A model generated the notes under the pieces. The model ran no database searches. It was not told where the DNA came from and saw only the letters and a list, made by a program, of their open reading frames with translations. Both the position numbers and the translations under genes were made by a program. A DNA stretch of 23,519 nt, taken from assembly GCA_934565615.1 (NCBI GenBank), contig CAKTIH010000018.1:1-23519 (forward strand). Direction: 5' to 3'. Source of the DNA: an uncultured Oscillospiraceae bacterium. Lineage in GTDB: Bacteria; Bacillota; Clostridia; Oscillospirales; Oscillospiraceae. Positions 7,836 to 15,995 of the stretch are shown in pieces (within the stretch, counting starts at the first letter, position 1; each line of letters starts with the position of its first letter).

Positions 7836-8462
7836 ATGATAGAGCTTACAGAACTTAAGCTTGTCACCGCAAGCAATATCATAAACCAGCGGACAAAGGC
7901 GGGGATGACCCAGGCCGAGCTCGGCGCGAAGCTCAACTATTCCGATAAGTCCGTATCGAAATGGGAGCGCGGCGAGGCGATACCGGACGCATACGTGCTC
8001 AGCGAGATGGCGGAGCTGTTCGGCGTGACGGTGGATTATCTCTTGTCCTCGCACGACGGCTGGGAGCCGCCGAAGGAGGAGCCGCCCGAGGAGGAAGCGC
8101 CGAAGTACAGCGTGGATATAATCATCGCGATAACGATACTCGGGATATGGACGATGTCGCTGACGGCGTTCGTGGTGCTGTGGCTGCTGGGTACGCTGTG
8201 GTGGCCGGTGTTCGCCGTGGCGCTGACGGTGTCGCTGCTGACATACATGGTGTTGCTGTGCGTGTTCAAGCGGACGAAGTACCTGCAGTTCGTGATAGCG
8301 GTGTTCGTGCTGAGCGTGTTCTTCCTGCTGTACGTGCTGCTGCCGCAGAAGCCGTGGCAGCTGTTCCTGATCGCGATCCCGGCGCTGATAATCGTGTTTC
8401 TCAGCTGCAATATCCGCATCAAACCGGGCACACTGCCGAGGCTGCACAGAAAAAAAGAATGA
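7836..8462 (+). CDS. XRE-family regulator with four membrane segments
   Basis: The 208-residue protein has an N-terminal XRE helix-turn-helix (about residues 10-65: MTQAELGAKLNYSDKSVSKWERGEAIPD) and a Pro/Glu-rich linker (about 75-90, PPKEEPPEEEAP). The rest holds four strongly hydrophobic segments between about residues 93 and 195. Such proteins are DNA-binding domains tethered to the membrane and are common in Clostridia. What the membrane part senses is not known. AGGAGAAG precedes the ATG. It lies 62 bases after the GDPD gene with no clear promoter, so it may be the fourth gene of the MarR run, and it ends 16 bases before a strong terminator. Confidence 0.9.
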   Translation: MIELTELKLVTASNIINQRTKAGMTQAELGAKLNYSDKSVSKWERGEAIPDAYVLSEMAELFGVTVDYLLSSHDGWEPPKEEPPEEEAPKYSVDIIIAITILGIWTMSLTAFVVLWLLGTLWWPVFAVALTVSLLTYMVLLCVFKRTKYLQFVIAVFVLSVFFLLYVLLPQKPWQLFLIAIPALIIVFLSCNIRIKPGTLPRLHRKKE

Positions 8463-8478
8463 TTCTACGATAGGTAGA

Positions 8479-8513
8479 GAAGGAGAACGCAAGCGTAGCT
8501 TGCGTTCTCCTTC
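8479..8513 (+). terminator. Strong hairpin terminator
   Basis: A perfect 16-base stem, GAAGGAGAACGCAAGC (8479-8494) with its inverse at 8498-8513, encloses a 3-base loop and is followed by ATTTT. It ends the MarR-to-XRE run. Confidence 0.85.
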
Positions 8514-8569
8514 ATTTTGGCGGTATGATGTAATAAAATGATATACCGTTCTGCCATGCACGGCGGTAT
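8500..8569 (+). promoter_or_regulatory. Possible promoter and repeat cluster before degV
   Basis: TTGCGT (8500-8505), an 18-base spacer and TATGAT (8524-8529) could be a weak promoter, its -35 lying inside the preceding hairpin. GGCGGTAT occurs at 8519-8526 and again at 8562-8569, with the inverse ATACCG at 8543-8548, suggesting a regulator site. Evidence is limited to these short repeats. Confidence 0.35.
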
Positions 8570-8587
8570 AGAGGAAGGAGAACAACA

Positions 8588-9475
8588 ATGGCTGATTATA
8601 TTCTTAGCTGCTGCTCCACGGCTGACCTCACGAAGGAGCATTTCGAGGAGCGCGACATCCACTACGTCTGCTTTCATTACGCGATAGACGGCCAGGAATA
8701 CATGGACGACCTCGGCGTGAGCATGTCCTTTGAGGAGTTCTACGCGAGAATGGCAAAGGGCGCGGACACGCGCACCTCGCAGGTCAACATATCCGAGTAC
8801 GTGAGCTACTTCACGCAGTTTCTTGAGAAGGGGCTGGACATCGTGCATGTCTGCCTGTCCTCCGGCATATCCGGCACCATCAACTCTGCGCGCAATGCCG
8901 CGCTCATCGTGCAGGAGCGCTTCCCCGACAGGAAGGTCTACATCGTCGATTCTCTCGGCGCGTCCTCCGGTTACGGCCTGCTGATGGACACCGCCGCGAC
9001 CAAGCGCGACGAGGGTCTCACCGCAGAGGAGCTCGCCGCATGGATAGAGGAGAACAGGCTGCACCTGCACCACTGGTTCTTCTCCACAGACCTTTCCAGC
9101 TACGTCCGCGGCGGGCGCATCTCCAAGGCGGCGGCTGTGTTCGGCGGCCTGCTTGAAATTTGCCCCCTGCTCAACATGGATAACGGCGGGCACCTCATCC
9201 CGCGCAGCAAGATCCGCACCAAGAAGAAGGTCATCAAAGAGATCGTCGCGCGCATGGAAGAGCATGCACAGGACGGCCTTGACTACAGCGGCAAGTGCTA
9301 TATCTCGAACTCCGCCTGCTATGACGACGCGAGAGCGGTTGCAGACCTCGTCGAGGCGCGCTTCCCGAAGCTCAATGGCAAGGTGGAGATAAACCACGTC
9401 GGCACCACGATCGGCGCGCATACCGGCCCCGGCACGGTCGCGCTGTTCTTCTGGGGCGACGAGAGAACGGAATAA
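8588..9475 (+). CDS. DegV family fatty-acid-binding protein
   Basis: Cytoplasmic protein of 295 residues, normal for DegV/FakB. Members bind one fatty acid, and in known cases present it to a FakA kinase for phosphorylation and use in phospholipid synthesis. Visible motifs are the TSQ lipid-head-group site (63-65), SSGISGT (91-97), YVRGGRISKAAA, and GAHTGPGTVALFF near the C terminus. The N-terminal STAD replaces the usual TDS-D pattern. AAGGAG precedes the ATG. It stands alone between two terminators, and no fakA is in the window. Its ligand is not visible from sequence. Confidence 0.93.
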   Translation: MADYILSCCSTADLTKEHFEERDIHYVCFHYAIDGQEYMDDLGVSMSFEEFYARMAKGADTRTSQVNISEYVSYFTQFLEKGLDIVHVCLSSGISGTINSARNAALIVQERFPDRKVYIVDSLGASSGYGLLMDTAATKRDEGLTAEELAAWIEENRLHLHHWFFSTDLSSYVRGGRISKAAAVFGGLLEICPLLNMDNGGHLIPRSKIRTKKKVIKEIVARMEEHAQDGLDYSGKCYISNSACYDDARAVADLVEARFPKLNGKVEINHVGTTIGAHTGPGTVALFFWGDERTE

Positions 9476-9508
9476 TTAGATCCGGCCAATGGATAGATAA
9501 ATTACAAC

Positions 9509-9535
9509 GGTCGTGCTGCGTTTCGCGGCACGACC
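9509..9535 (+). terminator. Terminator between converging degV and the VanZ operon
   Basis: GGTCGTGCTGCG (9509-9520) pairs with CGCGGCACGACC (9524-9535), with one G-U, around a TTT loop. ATTGTTTG follows on the plus strand and GTTGTAATTTAT on the minus strand. It may serve both converging transcripts, each with an imperfect T tail. Confidence 0.7.
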
Positions 9536-9544
9536 ATTGTTTGC

Positions 9545-9940
9545 TTATGTGCTTTTGATCTGGTACTTGATCTCGTCCATCGTAATAGCGTGGCCGTCAT
9601 ATTCCCCGTGGATCGGGGCGTGGAACCGGACCTGGACATAATCGCCGACGTGCAGTTCGCTGATGTCGACCTCGGTCATGCCATACCTGCCATATACTTT
9701 GGTTTTGGCATTCGGACGGAACGAGAGAGAATCCGCATGCGTGAGGTATGTCGGACCCATGTTGCCCAAATATGAAGTGTCGGGCACGACTGTGAAAACA
9801 TTATCCTCAATGCTGGTGATCGTCCCCTTTAAGATGCACTCCGTGGTGTTGGCGCGCTTATACTGCCGCAGCACAACGCCGCCGATAAGGATGCAGATCA
9901 GGATCACAAAAACGGCTGTCAGTGTTTTCTTCTTGCTCAT
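9545..9940 (-). CDS. Small membrane-anchored extracytoplasmic protein, DUF3221-like
   Basis: A 131-residue protein with a basic N terminus, one hydrophobic segment (about residues 7-25) and a mostly beta outer domain. It alternates short strands (ILKGTITSIEDNVFTVV, TKVYGRY) with VDISELHVGDYVQVRF near the end. That pattern resembles the OB-like DUF3221 proteins; the match is by eye and weak. There is no lipobox Cys, so the segment is an uncleaved anchor or a cleaved signal. An in-frame ATG 33 bases upstream exists, but the start used here has AAAGGAGG at the right distance. It follows the solute-binding gene by 80 bases without a visible terminator, so it is probably its operon partner. Function unknown. 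Confidence 0.8.
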   Translation of the reverse strand: MSKKKTLTAVFVILICILIGGVVLRQYKRANTTECILKGTITSIEDNVFTVVPDTSYLGNMGPTYLTHADSLSFRPNAKTKVYGRYGMTEVDISELHVGDYVQVRFHAPIHGEYDGHAITMDEIKYQIKST

Positions 9941-10020
9941 GTGAATTGAACCTCCTTTAGTTTGTTTTTTCAATGTCTGATTGTTTTATAAGGCATACGC
10001 TCATTCTTTCTTGCTGCCGC

Positions 10021-12132
10021 TCAGCCGTATTGCTCGGAGAGGAAAATACTGACGCGGGACTGGATGATTGCGGCAGTGTCCTCGGCGCTGCGCTCCCCGG
10101 CAAAGAATTTCTGCACCTCTTCATTCATTATCCGGGGTATCTCGGGATATTTGCCGGGCAGGAAATGAGTCTCTTCTATCAGGGCGCGGAGCCGCTGCGC
10201 GTCATGCTCGCTTATGGTAACGGGGTTCTTCAGATAATCCGGGTAATTAAGCCCCTCGGTCAAGGCTAAGTTTACCATAGTGTCAAACATATCTATCGAG
10301 GCAGGGAGATATTCGAAAGAATACATATCATTCCTGGGCGACATCACCTCGCGGATAAACTGCCATGCGCCTTCTTTATTTTCGCTCCCGGCGGCCATCG
10401 AGTACCGCACGCCTATTTCAAAGTAATGCCCTCCGCCTGCTCCGTCCGGGCAGCCGCAGAACACATAGTCGTCCCCGAACATCTTTCCAAGCGTGGCTAT
10501 ATGAATAAGGCTCGATACCTGATCCGGCCGGAGCAGGCTGCCGTCATCATTCGGCTCTGCCCCGGAAGCAGGTATGCCTTTGCATACCTCCAGAATGCAG
10601 ATAAAGCCGGGATCGACAAAATTACAGGTATAGTCGTTTTCGTTTATAAAGCTTCCAAGACTGCACTCGGAGAGCCATTCCCATATGCCGTCCCGGCTTG
10701 CCCATGTCGGAAACAGCGCCTGACCCGTATTTTCGGCGGCTCCGGCAAAATCCTCAAGGGTCATCTGAGGGGTAAGACTAAGGCCTGCCGCGGTGCAAAA
10801 GGTATGGATCATGAAGTCATACGGCATACTGTAAAGCCTGCCCCTGTGTTCCATAGCCTTCAGCAGCGAAGTGAAAATATCCTCCCTGCCATAGTCCTTA
10901 TCCGCATCCAGATAGGGGTACAGATCCTCGTACACAACTTCGGGATTCAGGCTTTCCAGCTCACTGTCGTTATAGAGTGCGAATATATCCGGGCCTGCTC
11001 CCGCGGCGATCCTTGCTCTCAGCAGGTCACCGGCGCCCTCCGCGCTGTGGTCAAAAAGCTCGGTGACGACATAGTAATCTGCGCTTTCTTGATTGAAGCG
11101 GTCGACCATCTGCTTCATGCCTGGCGTCACGGAATCTGCCAGCAGCACAAGGCGCTGCCGGGTCTCCTTCAATGGACCGTAGCTGAAGCTGTCAATGCTT
11201 TTCTGACCGGGGGCGCTGACGATATAGGCGTCCTTATAGGGAATAACAGAGCTGTATTCAGGCATCAGCGCGCCCATCTCCGACCACATTGCAAGCGGCT
11301 CTGTCTGCCCGCTCTCCTCCCTCAAATAGTAAACGCCCTTTTCGTTTGCAAGCAAAATTTCACCATCCTCGGCAACTCCGAGACCGGTCACGATGCTGCC
11401 GGTGCTGCGGTATATGCCGGCAAGGCTCAGCTTGTCGTCCGCCTTAATGGTCGAAAGCTCGCAGCCAAAGACCTCCTGATCGAAATTGAAACACGATACG
11501 ACAAGCGCATCACCCCGGCGGCACATCGCCAAAAACTGGCTGTTATCGAGGTTTATACTATCCAGCTCCTGTCCGCTCTTGTCAAAGCATACCAGACGGC
11601 GGCCCGACAAGGCGAAGAATTTGTCCCCGGCCTTTTCCAGCGCGAAGAAGCGCGCGCCGTCCCGCAGCTCAGTTCCCGCCAGCGCTGTCTCTTCAAGCAG
11701 GTTTCCGTCAGAGTCAAAGAGAATTAGACTGAGGCTGTACTCCTCCTGCTCGTTGACCTGCTGAATACCCTGTGCGTCCTCCCAACTGCGCGGCTTGTCT
11801 CCGCACAGCATATAAAGCCCGCCGTCATAACACAGGCCGTAAATATACCCGACCGTGCCGGGGACTTTCAGCTTTTTAGCGCCGCCATCGGAAAGCACCT
11901 TATAGCACCGGGGCAGACCGCCGCCGCTCATGCCGGAAATATAAATGTTTTCCCCGTCAGTGCACTGAGAGTTTATGACGGCCATCTCCGCCGGAGCTGC
12001 GGCGGAAACCATGTTGCAGCCATAGCCCGGCTCAGTTCTAGCCGCGTTGTCCGCGCTTTTAAGCCCGCATCCGTTCAGCAGCACAGTGGCTAAGAGGAAA
12101 ACGCCCGCAAGCCATATTGTTCTCTTTTTCAT
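10021..12132 (-). CDS. Lipoprotein: propeller-like region plus family 1 solute-binding domain
   Basis: Surface lipoprotein of 703 residues, about 250 longer than a usual sugar-type solute-binding protein. The signal peptide ends in the lipobox LNGC (Cys 22). Residues about 45-325 form repeated strand units (DGENIYISG, DGGLYMLCG, DKFFALSGRRLVCFD, DGEILLANEKGVYYL), like a beta-propeller. From about 335 to the end it reads as an ABC-type binding domain: LVLLADSVTPGMKQMVDRFNQ, IAAGAGPDIFALY, GRLYSMPY, and the EGAWQFIREV motif of family 1 proteins. No permease or ATPase for uptake lies nearby. With the VanZ-like gene just upstream, a sensing or envelope role is as likely as import. GAAAGGAGC precedes the ATG. 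Confidence 0.88.
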   Translation of the reverse strand: MKKRTIWLAGVFLLATVLLNGCGLKSADNAARTEPGYGCNMVSAAAPAEMAVINSQCTDGENIYISGMSGGGLPRCYKVLSDGGAKKLKVPGTVGYIYGLCYDGGLYMLCGDKPRSWEDAQGIQQVNEQEEYSLSLILFDSDGNLLEETALAGTELRDGARFFALEKAGDKFFALSGRRLVCFDKSGQELDSINLDNSQFLAMCRRGDALVVSCFNFDQEVFGCELSTIKADDKLSLAGIYRSTGSIVTGLGVAEDGEILLANEKGVYYLREESGQTEPLAMWSEMGALMPEYSSVIPYKDAYIVSAPGQKSIDSFSYGPLKETRQRLVLLADSVTPGMKQMVDRFNQESADYYVVTELFDHSAEGAGDLLRARIAAGAGPDIFALYNDSELESLNPEVVYEDLYPYLDADKDYGREDIFTSLLKAMEHRGRLYSMPYDFMIHTFCTAAGLSLTPQMTLEDFAGAAENTGQALFPTWASRDGIWEWLSECSLGSFINENDYTCNFVDPGFICILEVCKGIPASGAEPNDDGSLLRPDQVSSLIHIATLGKMFGDDYVFCGCPDGAGGGHYFEIGVRYSMAAGSENKEGAWQFIREVMSPRNDMYSFEYLPASIDMFDTMVNLALTEGLNYPDYLKNPVTISEHDAQRLRALIEETHFLPGKYPEIPRIMNEEVQKFFAGERSAEDTAAIIQSRVSIFLSEQYG

Positions 12133-12173
12133 GTCGCGCTCCTTTCATGCTCTGAGTGTTCAGTATGTACAAC

Positions 12174-13553
12174 TTATATCGCAGGGGTTTTGATTTCCGC
12201 CGGGTTGCCGTCAGCGGTGCATTCGATGAGGTATACTGGGCGGTAAAAGCCCTTGCTGTCGGTGTCGTACCGGACTTCGCACTTAAGACACACAAGCTCG
12301 TCCACTGTCCCGCCGGTTAAGTCGCTTGAGCTCATGCGGCCGAGGGAAAGGTTTTTGGCGATATCGTCAGATGAATTGCCGGGCTTCCGACCTGCGGCTT
12401 GCAGAGCGTTGACTTCGTATATCAGCTCATAGAGCGTGTCATCCTTGATCTTCCACGTGACGCTGCCGCAATATGAATAACCGTCGGCTTCCACGAAATC
12501 GTATTTCATGGTATGCTCATCGAAGTTGTTATAGCTTACGGTACTATACTCGGAAGCCGCTGGGATGGATATGCCCATATCGAGCAGCAGCTCCCGCATG
12601 CGCTGATCGGGTGCGAAATCGCTTTTATCGAGCTCGACCCCGCACCCCATCGCATGGAACAAGAAGTGCCCGGAATCCCAGCACCAGATGTAATATGAAT
12701 GAACGGTTCCGCGGTAAACAATGACTGTGTCGTAAGGATCATAAGTGGAATAGTTTATCTCCTCATGCAGCGCGTCAAACACTGCCTGACAGCGCTGGTT
12801 CTGAGCGTCCCGGTCGAGCGTCAGGGTCTTATAGACGGTGAACTGCCCGGGCAGTTGAGCTTCGATCGCCGAACAGTCGACGCTTCGGACGCGCAGCCTG
12901 TCGGTATTGAAGTCCTCTTTTATGTACCCGTAGGGTCTGAGGGCATATATAGCGAACGCCGCGCATGCGGCAAAGATGGGCAGCGCTGCTGCTATGGCCG
13001 GTTTATATACGGCTTTGCGGTGGCGCAGGCTTTGCCGCAAGATGTATATGGACAGACCCCACAGGCCGCCCAGAGTGTTAGCGAGCAGATCGTCTATATC
13101 GGCAATGCCGATGGAGCATATATACTGGACAGCCTCATTAAAGACTGACACTAAAACCAATTGCAGCAGGACGTGCAGATAAGGCCGGCTCCTGTTTTTG
13201 TTGGCGTCAGCAAGGATGAAGCCCAGAGGGACATAGGCCGCAAAGTTCAGCAGTATCTGCCACAGAGCTTCCCAACCGTCCGTTATGCAGTTGCCGATCC
13301 AAGAGAAGGCATGAAAGTTATATACGTGGACGGACGGTGCCGCAACCAAAAAATCCGGATTCTTGCAGAGCGACACGAGCTCCAGCGAGACGCAGTACCA
13401 GACCACGATGAACAGCTTGAGGGTGTTTTTCTGTATGAGCTTCGCAGAAAAACCGGGAATGGCGCGCATGACCGCGAACGCCAGCAGCGTAATGGCAAGA
13501 GCGGTGATGAGCAGCCCCAAGCCCGTGGAGAAATAGCTGAGCAATGATCGCAT
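12174..13553 (-). CDS. VanZ-family membrane protein with a large extracytoplasmic C-terminal domain
   Basis: A 459-residue protein. The N-terminal half has about six hydrophobic segments and the conserved VanZ pattern: NFAAYVPLGFIL (103-114), then ExxQ (140-143) and GIADIDDLLANTLGG (149-163). VanZ of enterococci gives low-level teicoplanin resistance, but most family members have no known function. Residues about 207-459, after the last membrane segment, form a soluble domain that would face outward. I do not recognise it, and the plain VanZ proteins are much shorter. AAAGGAGG precedes the ATG. The solute-binding lipoprotein starts 41 bases downstream, so the two are probably co-transcribed. 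I found no convincing promoter upstream. Confidence 0.88.
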   Translation of the reverse strand: MRSLLSYFSTGLGLLITALAITLLAFAVMRAIPGFSAKLIQKNTLKLFIVVWYCVSLELVSLCKNPDFLVAAPSVHVYNFHAFSWIGNCITDGWEALWQILLNFAAYVPLGFILADANKNRSRPYLHVLLQLVLVSVFNEAVQYICSIGIADIDDLLANTLGGLWGLSIYILRQSLRHRKAVYKPAIAAALPIFAACAAFAIYALRPYGYIKEDFNTDRLRVRSVDCSAIEAQLPGQFTVYKTLTLDRDAQNQRCQAVFDALHEEINYSTYDPYDTVIVYRGTVHSYYIWCWDSGHFLFHAMGCGVELDKSDFAPDQRMRELLLDMGISIPAASEYSTVSYNNFDEHTMKYDFVEADGYSYCGSVTWKIKDDTLYELIYEVNALQAAGRKPGNSSDDIAKNLSLGRMSSSDLTGGTVDELVCLKCEVRYDTDSKGFYRPVYLIECTADGNPAEIKTPAI

Positions 13554-13634
13554 GTGGCAGGCCTCCTTTGGTATATGTACCTCTATGCTTTAGACGGACG
13601 ATGGAGGAATAATGTTCCGGATATGGATAAAATA

Positions 13635-13668
13635 GCCAGCCCGGGCAGTGAGAACCGTCCGGGCTGGC
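13635..13668 (-). terminator. Terminator of the amino acid permease gene
   Basis: GCCAGCCCGG (13635-13644) pairs with CCGGGCTGGC (13659-13668). On the minus strand the stem is followed by TATTTTAT. It lies 19 bases beyond the permease stop and isolates the VanZ operon from it. Confidence 0.85.
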
Positions 13669-13686
13669 CGACATTTATGTATTAAA

Positions 13687-15114
13687 TTACTTCAGGCTCT
13701 TGTTCCTGAACAGATAGCCGATGAACATTATCACGGCGAAGACTATCAGGTACCAGAGGTTTGCAAGCTTATGGCCGACGATGCAGGCGTACACCATGAA
13801 CAGCGAGCCGACTATTGCGAGCGCGGGGATGACGAAGCGGCGCATGGCAGTTTCATCAGTGGCCTTGCGCATCCACTGGATGAAGATGGGGATATACATT
13901 GCGTAGATGGTGATGATGGGAAGCTCGGAGGAGTCGAACAGGAAGGGGACGCTCTCAAGCGCGGTGCCCTCAAAGGCGACGGCTCCGCTCCATGTCCCGG
14001 CGAGGTTCGACAGATAGAAGTACGTACCCCATATCGCGCAGAACAGCAGGCCGATAATGGCGGAGTTCGTCGGCATGTTGGAGACCTTGTCTATCTGGCT
14101 GAAGAGCTCGGGCTTCGGTCCTTCGTTGCGGGCGGCAAGGGAGTACATGCCGCGGCAGCAGCCGAGCATCAGGCCGTTCATCGTGCCGATGCAGGAGATG
14201 GCGATGAAGAGATTGAGAATATTGCCGAGCACACCGCCGAAGATGTTCGTGAATGCGGTGGTCGCGCCGTCGTTCATCAGCACGTCGACAGTTGCGCCGC
14301 CGGCAACGCCGACATAGTAGGCGATATAGGTGACGATGATGATTACGCCGCCGATTATCAGCGCCTTGGGCAGGTTGCGCTTTGCGTCCTTGAGCTCTGC
14401 ATTGATGGAGGTCGCGATTATCCAGCCCTCATAGGCAAAGGACGTCGCGCATACGGCGGCCAGCAGCGGCGCGCCGACACTTCCGGAGACAGCGCCGGTG
14501 GCAAAGTTGCTCTGGAGCATGTGCGCCGGGCTGACAAGGCCGACGATGATGCCGACGACGGCCATCAGAAACAGCGGGATAAGCTTTATAACGGTGGTCG
14601 AGGTCTGGAGCTTGCCGGCGAGCTTGGGGGAGAGCGCGTTCACGACATACGCGCAGACAAGATAGAACAGCATCAGCGCAAGGCACTCGGGCCCGATGAT
14701 GCAGCCGCCCTCAGAGGCCGGGATTATCAGCGGGAAATCCGGCCAGCAGGAGGTGATAAACACGAGAGTGTAGCGCGCGGAGAGCCACGAGAGCACGGAG
14801 GTGAGCGTGGGGTAATAGGTCGTGGTCAGAAACCAGCCGATGTAATACCCGTACTTCTTGCCGACGGTGGCCTCGGCATAGTCGACGATGCCGTTGACCT
14901 TTTCATAGCGCTGCGCCATGGCGGCAAAGGCCAGGATGCAGATTATCATTATCGTGCCGCCGATGATCCACGCGAGGATGCCGAGCGGCATGTTGCCCTC
15001 GGTCTTTTGCAGAACGGTCTGCGCCTTGAAGAACACGCCGGAGCCGATGACGATCCCGACGACCATGCATATCGCTGTGAACAGGCCAAACTTTTTCTCA
15101 AGCTTAGTTTCCAT
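13687..15114 (-). CDS. APC-family amino acid permease
   Basis: Membrane carrier of 475 residues with about 12 hydrophobic segments. Segment 1 has the APC unwound-helix motif GIVIGSGVFFK (GSG binds the amino acid carboxylate in the family). Segment 6 has SFAYEGW, also typical of the LAT/SteT-like exchangers. These swap or import amino acids through the cytoplasmic membrane; the exact substrate is not readable. The start METKLEKKFGLF is favoured over an ATG eight codons upstream because AAAAGGAGC lies between the two. It has its own promoter at 15160-15187 and its own terminator, so it forms a single-gene unit. Confidence 0.93.
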   Translation of the reverse strand: METKLEKKFGLFTAICMVVGIVIGSGVFFKAQTVLQKTEGNMPLGILAWIIGGTIMIICILAFAAMAQRYEKVNGIVDYAEATVGKKYGYYIGWFLTTTYYPTLTSVLSWLSARYTLVFITSCWPDFPLIIPASEGGCIIGPECLALMLFYLVCAYVVNALSPKLAGKLQTSTTVIKLIPLFLMAVVGIIVGLVSPAHMLQSNFATGAVSGSVGAPLLAAVCATSFAYEGWIIATSINAELKDAKRNLPKALIIGGVIIIVTYIAYYVGVAGGATVDVLMNDGATTAFTNIFGGVLGNILNLFIAISCIGTMNGLMLGCCRGMYSLAARNEGPKPELFSQIDKVSNMPTNSAIIGLLFCAIWGTYFYLSNLAGTWSGAVAFEGTALESVPFLFDSSELPIITIYAMYIPIFIQWMRKATDETAMRRFVIPALAIVGSLFMVYACIVGHKLANLWYLIVFAVIMFIGYLFRNKSLK

Positions 15115-15159
15115 ATGTTTGCTCCTTTTTGATTTCATATCAGAACATAATATAAAACT

Positions 15160-15187
15160 ACTATACCATGCGGGATAAAAAAGTCAA
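15160..15187 (-). promoter_or_regulatory. Promoter of the amino acid permease gene
   Basis: On the minus strand there is TTGACT (15182-15187), a 16-base spacer, then TATAGT (15160-15165). Transcription would begin near 15153, about 40 bases before the permease ATG. Confidence 0.7.
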
Positions 15188-15210
15188 GCGCATCTAACAA
15201 ATTGAGCATA

Positions 15211-15882
15211 TTAAATATGGTATACGTATCGCGCACTAAGGAATTCCGCGAGTTCCGGGACGGACTTGAAGTACCAGCGGCAGTTGGCGCGCATGAAGTC
15301 CTCAATGGACTTGATATTGTTTGCCCAGCCGACGGCGGCGAAATCGACCCCGCAGCGCAGCGCCATGTCATAGCCGGGCTTGAGGTCGTCTATCATGAGC
15401 AGGTCCTCCGCGGTAAGGCCGAAGCGCTTCATTATATCCTCGAGCGGGAACGGCGCGGGCTTGCGCTGCTCGGGCGGGTAATCCCAGCCGTAGACGGCGT
15501 CGGGCTCGGGCAGGGAATTGGCTTTATAGTCGCGCCGGATGTTGTGCTCAAGCGAATGGGACACGACGCAGATAAGCCCGCCCTCGGCCTTCTGGCGCTC
15601 CATTATCTCACGGATGCCGGGGTATGCGAGCGGGATATGGTTTCCCACGTAGGCGCGCCAGTATTCAAGCTCGTCCTTCAATGCGGCATCGTCCATGCCG
15701 TATTCCTCACGGCACATCTCGACAAAGCCGGGGGCGAAGTTCTTCTTGAAATAATCCTCAAGCGAGCAGGTACGCCCGGGGTAGCGCGAGTTGAGGTATT
15801 CTTGGAAGCAGGGGTGGTGTATCGTCGCGGTGCTGTTGACGACGGTGTCGTCATGGTCAAAGACAAGGCATTTGTATTTCAT
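15211..15882 (-). CDS. HAD-superfamily hydrolase (phosphatase, subfamily IA)
   Basis: Cytoplasmic phosphatase-like protein of 223 residues. All four HAD motifs are present: I, FDHDDT with the nucleophile Asp 9 and acid Asp 11; II, the Ser of CVVSHS; III, the Lys of RKPAPFPLE; and IV, MIDDLKPGYDMA. An alpha-helical cap lies between motifs I and II, as in phosphoglycolate phosphatase-like enzymes. The substrate is unknown. GAGAGGT precedes the ATG. A palindrome (CATATTAAATATG, 15207-15219) overlaps the stop codon but has no T tail. The gene is separated from the permease by that gene's own promoter. Confidence 0.92.
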   Translation of the reverse strand: MKYKCLVFDHDDTVVNSTATIHHPCFQEYLNSRYPGRTCSLEDYFKKNFAPGFVEMCREEYGMDDAALKDELEYWRAYVGNHIPLAYPGIREIMERQKAEGGLICVVSHSLEHNIRRDYKANSLPEPDAVYGWDYPPEQRKPAPFPLEDIMKRFGLTAEDLLMIDDLKPGYDMALRCGVDFAAVGWANNIKSIEDFMRANCRWYFKSVPELAEFLSARYVYHI

Positions 15883-15912
15883 GTGTGACCTCTCGTTTTT
15901 GAGTTTTGGACT

Positions 15913-15940
15913 ATTCTACCATGACCGGAACGGTTTGAAT
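15913..15940 (-). promoter_or_regulatory. Possible promoter of the HAD gene
   Basis: On the minus strand there is ATTCAA (15935-15940), a 16-base spacer, then TAGAAT (15913-15918), with TG one base before the -10. The -35 is poor, so it would depend on the extended -10. Confidence 0.4.
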
Positions 15941-15951
15941 AGTATAAAATG

Positions 15952-15979
15952 AACCGCCGGGGTAAAGTCCCCGGCGGTT
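15952..15979 (-). terminator. Terminator of the COG0523 GTPase operon
   Basis: AACCGCCGGGG (15952-15962) and CCCCGGCGGTT (15969-15979) form a perfect 11-base stem with a 6-base loop. On the minus strand CATTTTAT follows. It lies 16 bases past the second GTPase gene. Confidence 0.85.
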
Positions 15980-15995
15980 TTGTATCTTATAAGGA

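Noticed and set aside
13648..15132. 494-codon open frame opposite the amino acid permease
   Set aside because: Composition (Asp/Gly/Ala/His rich, no fold) is that of an antisense shadow; the permease frame explains the region.
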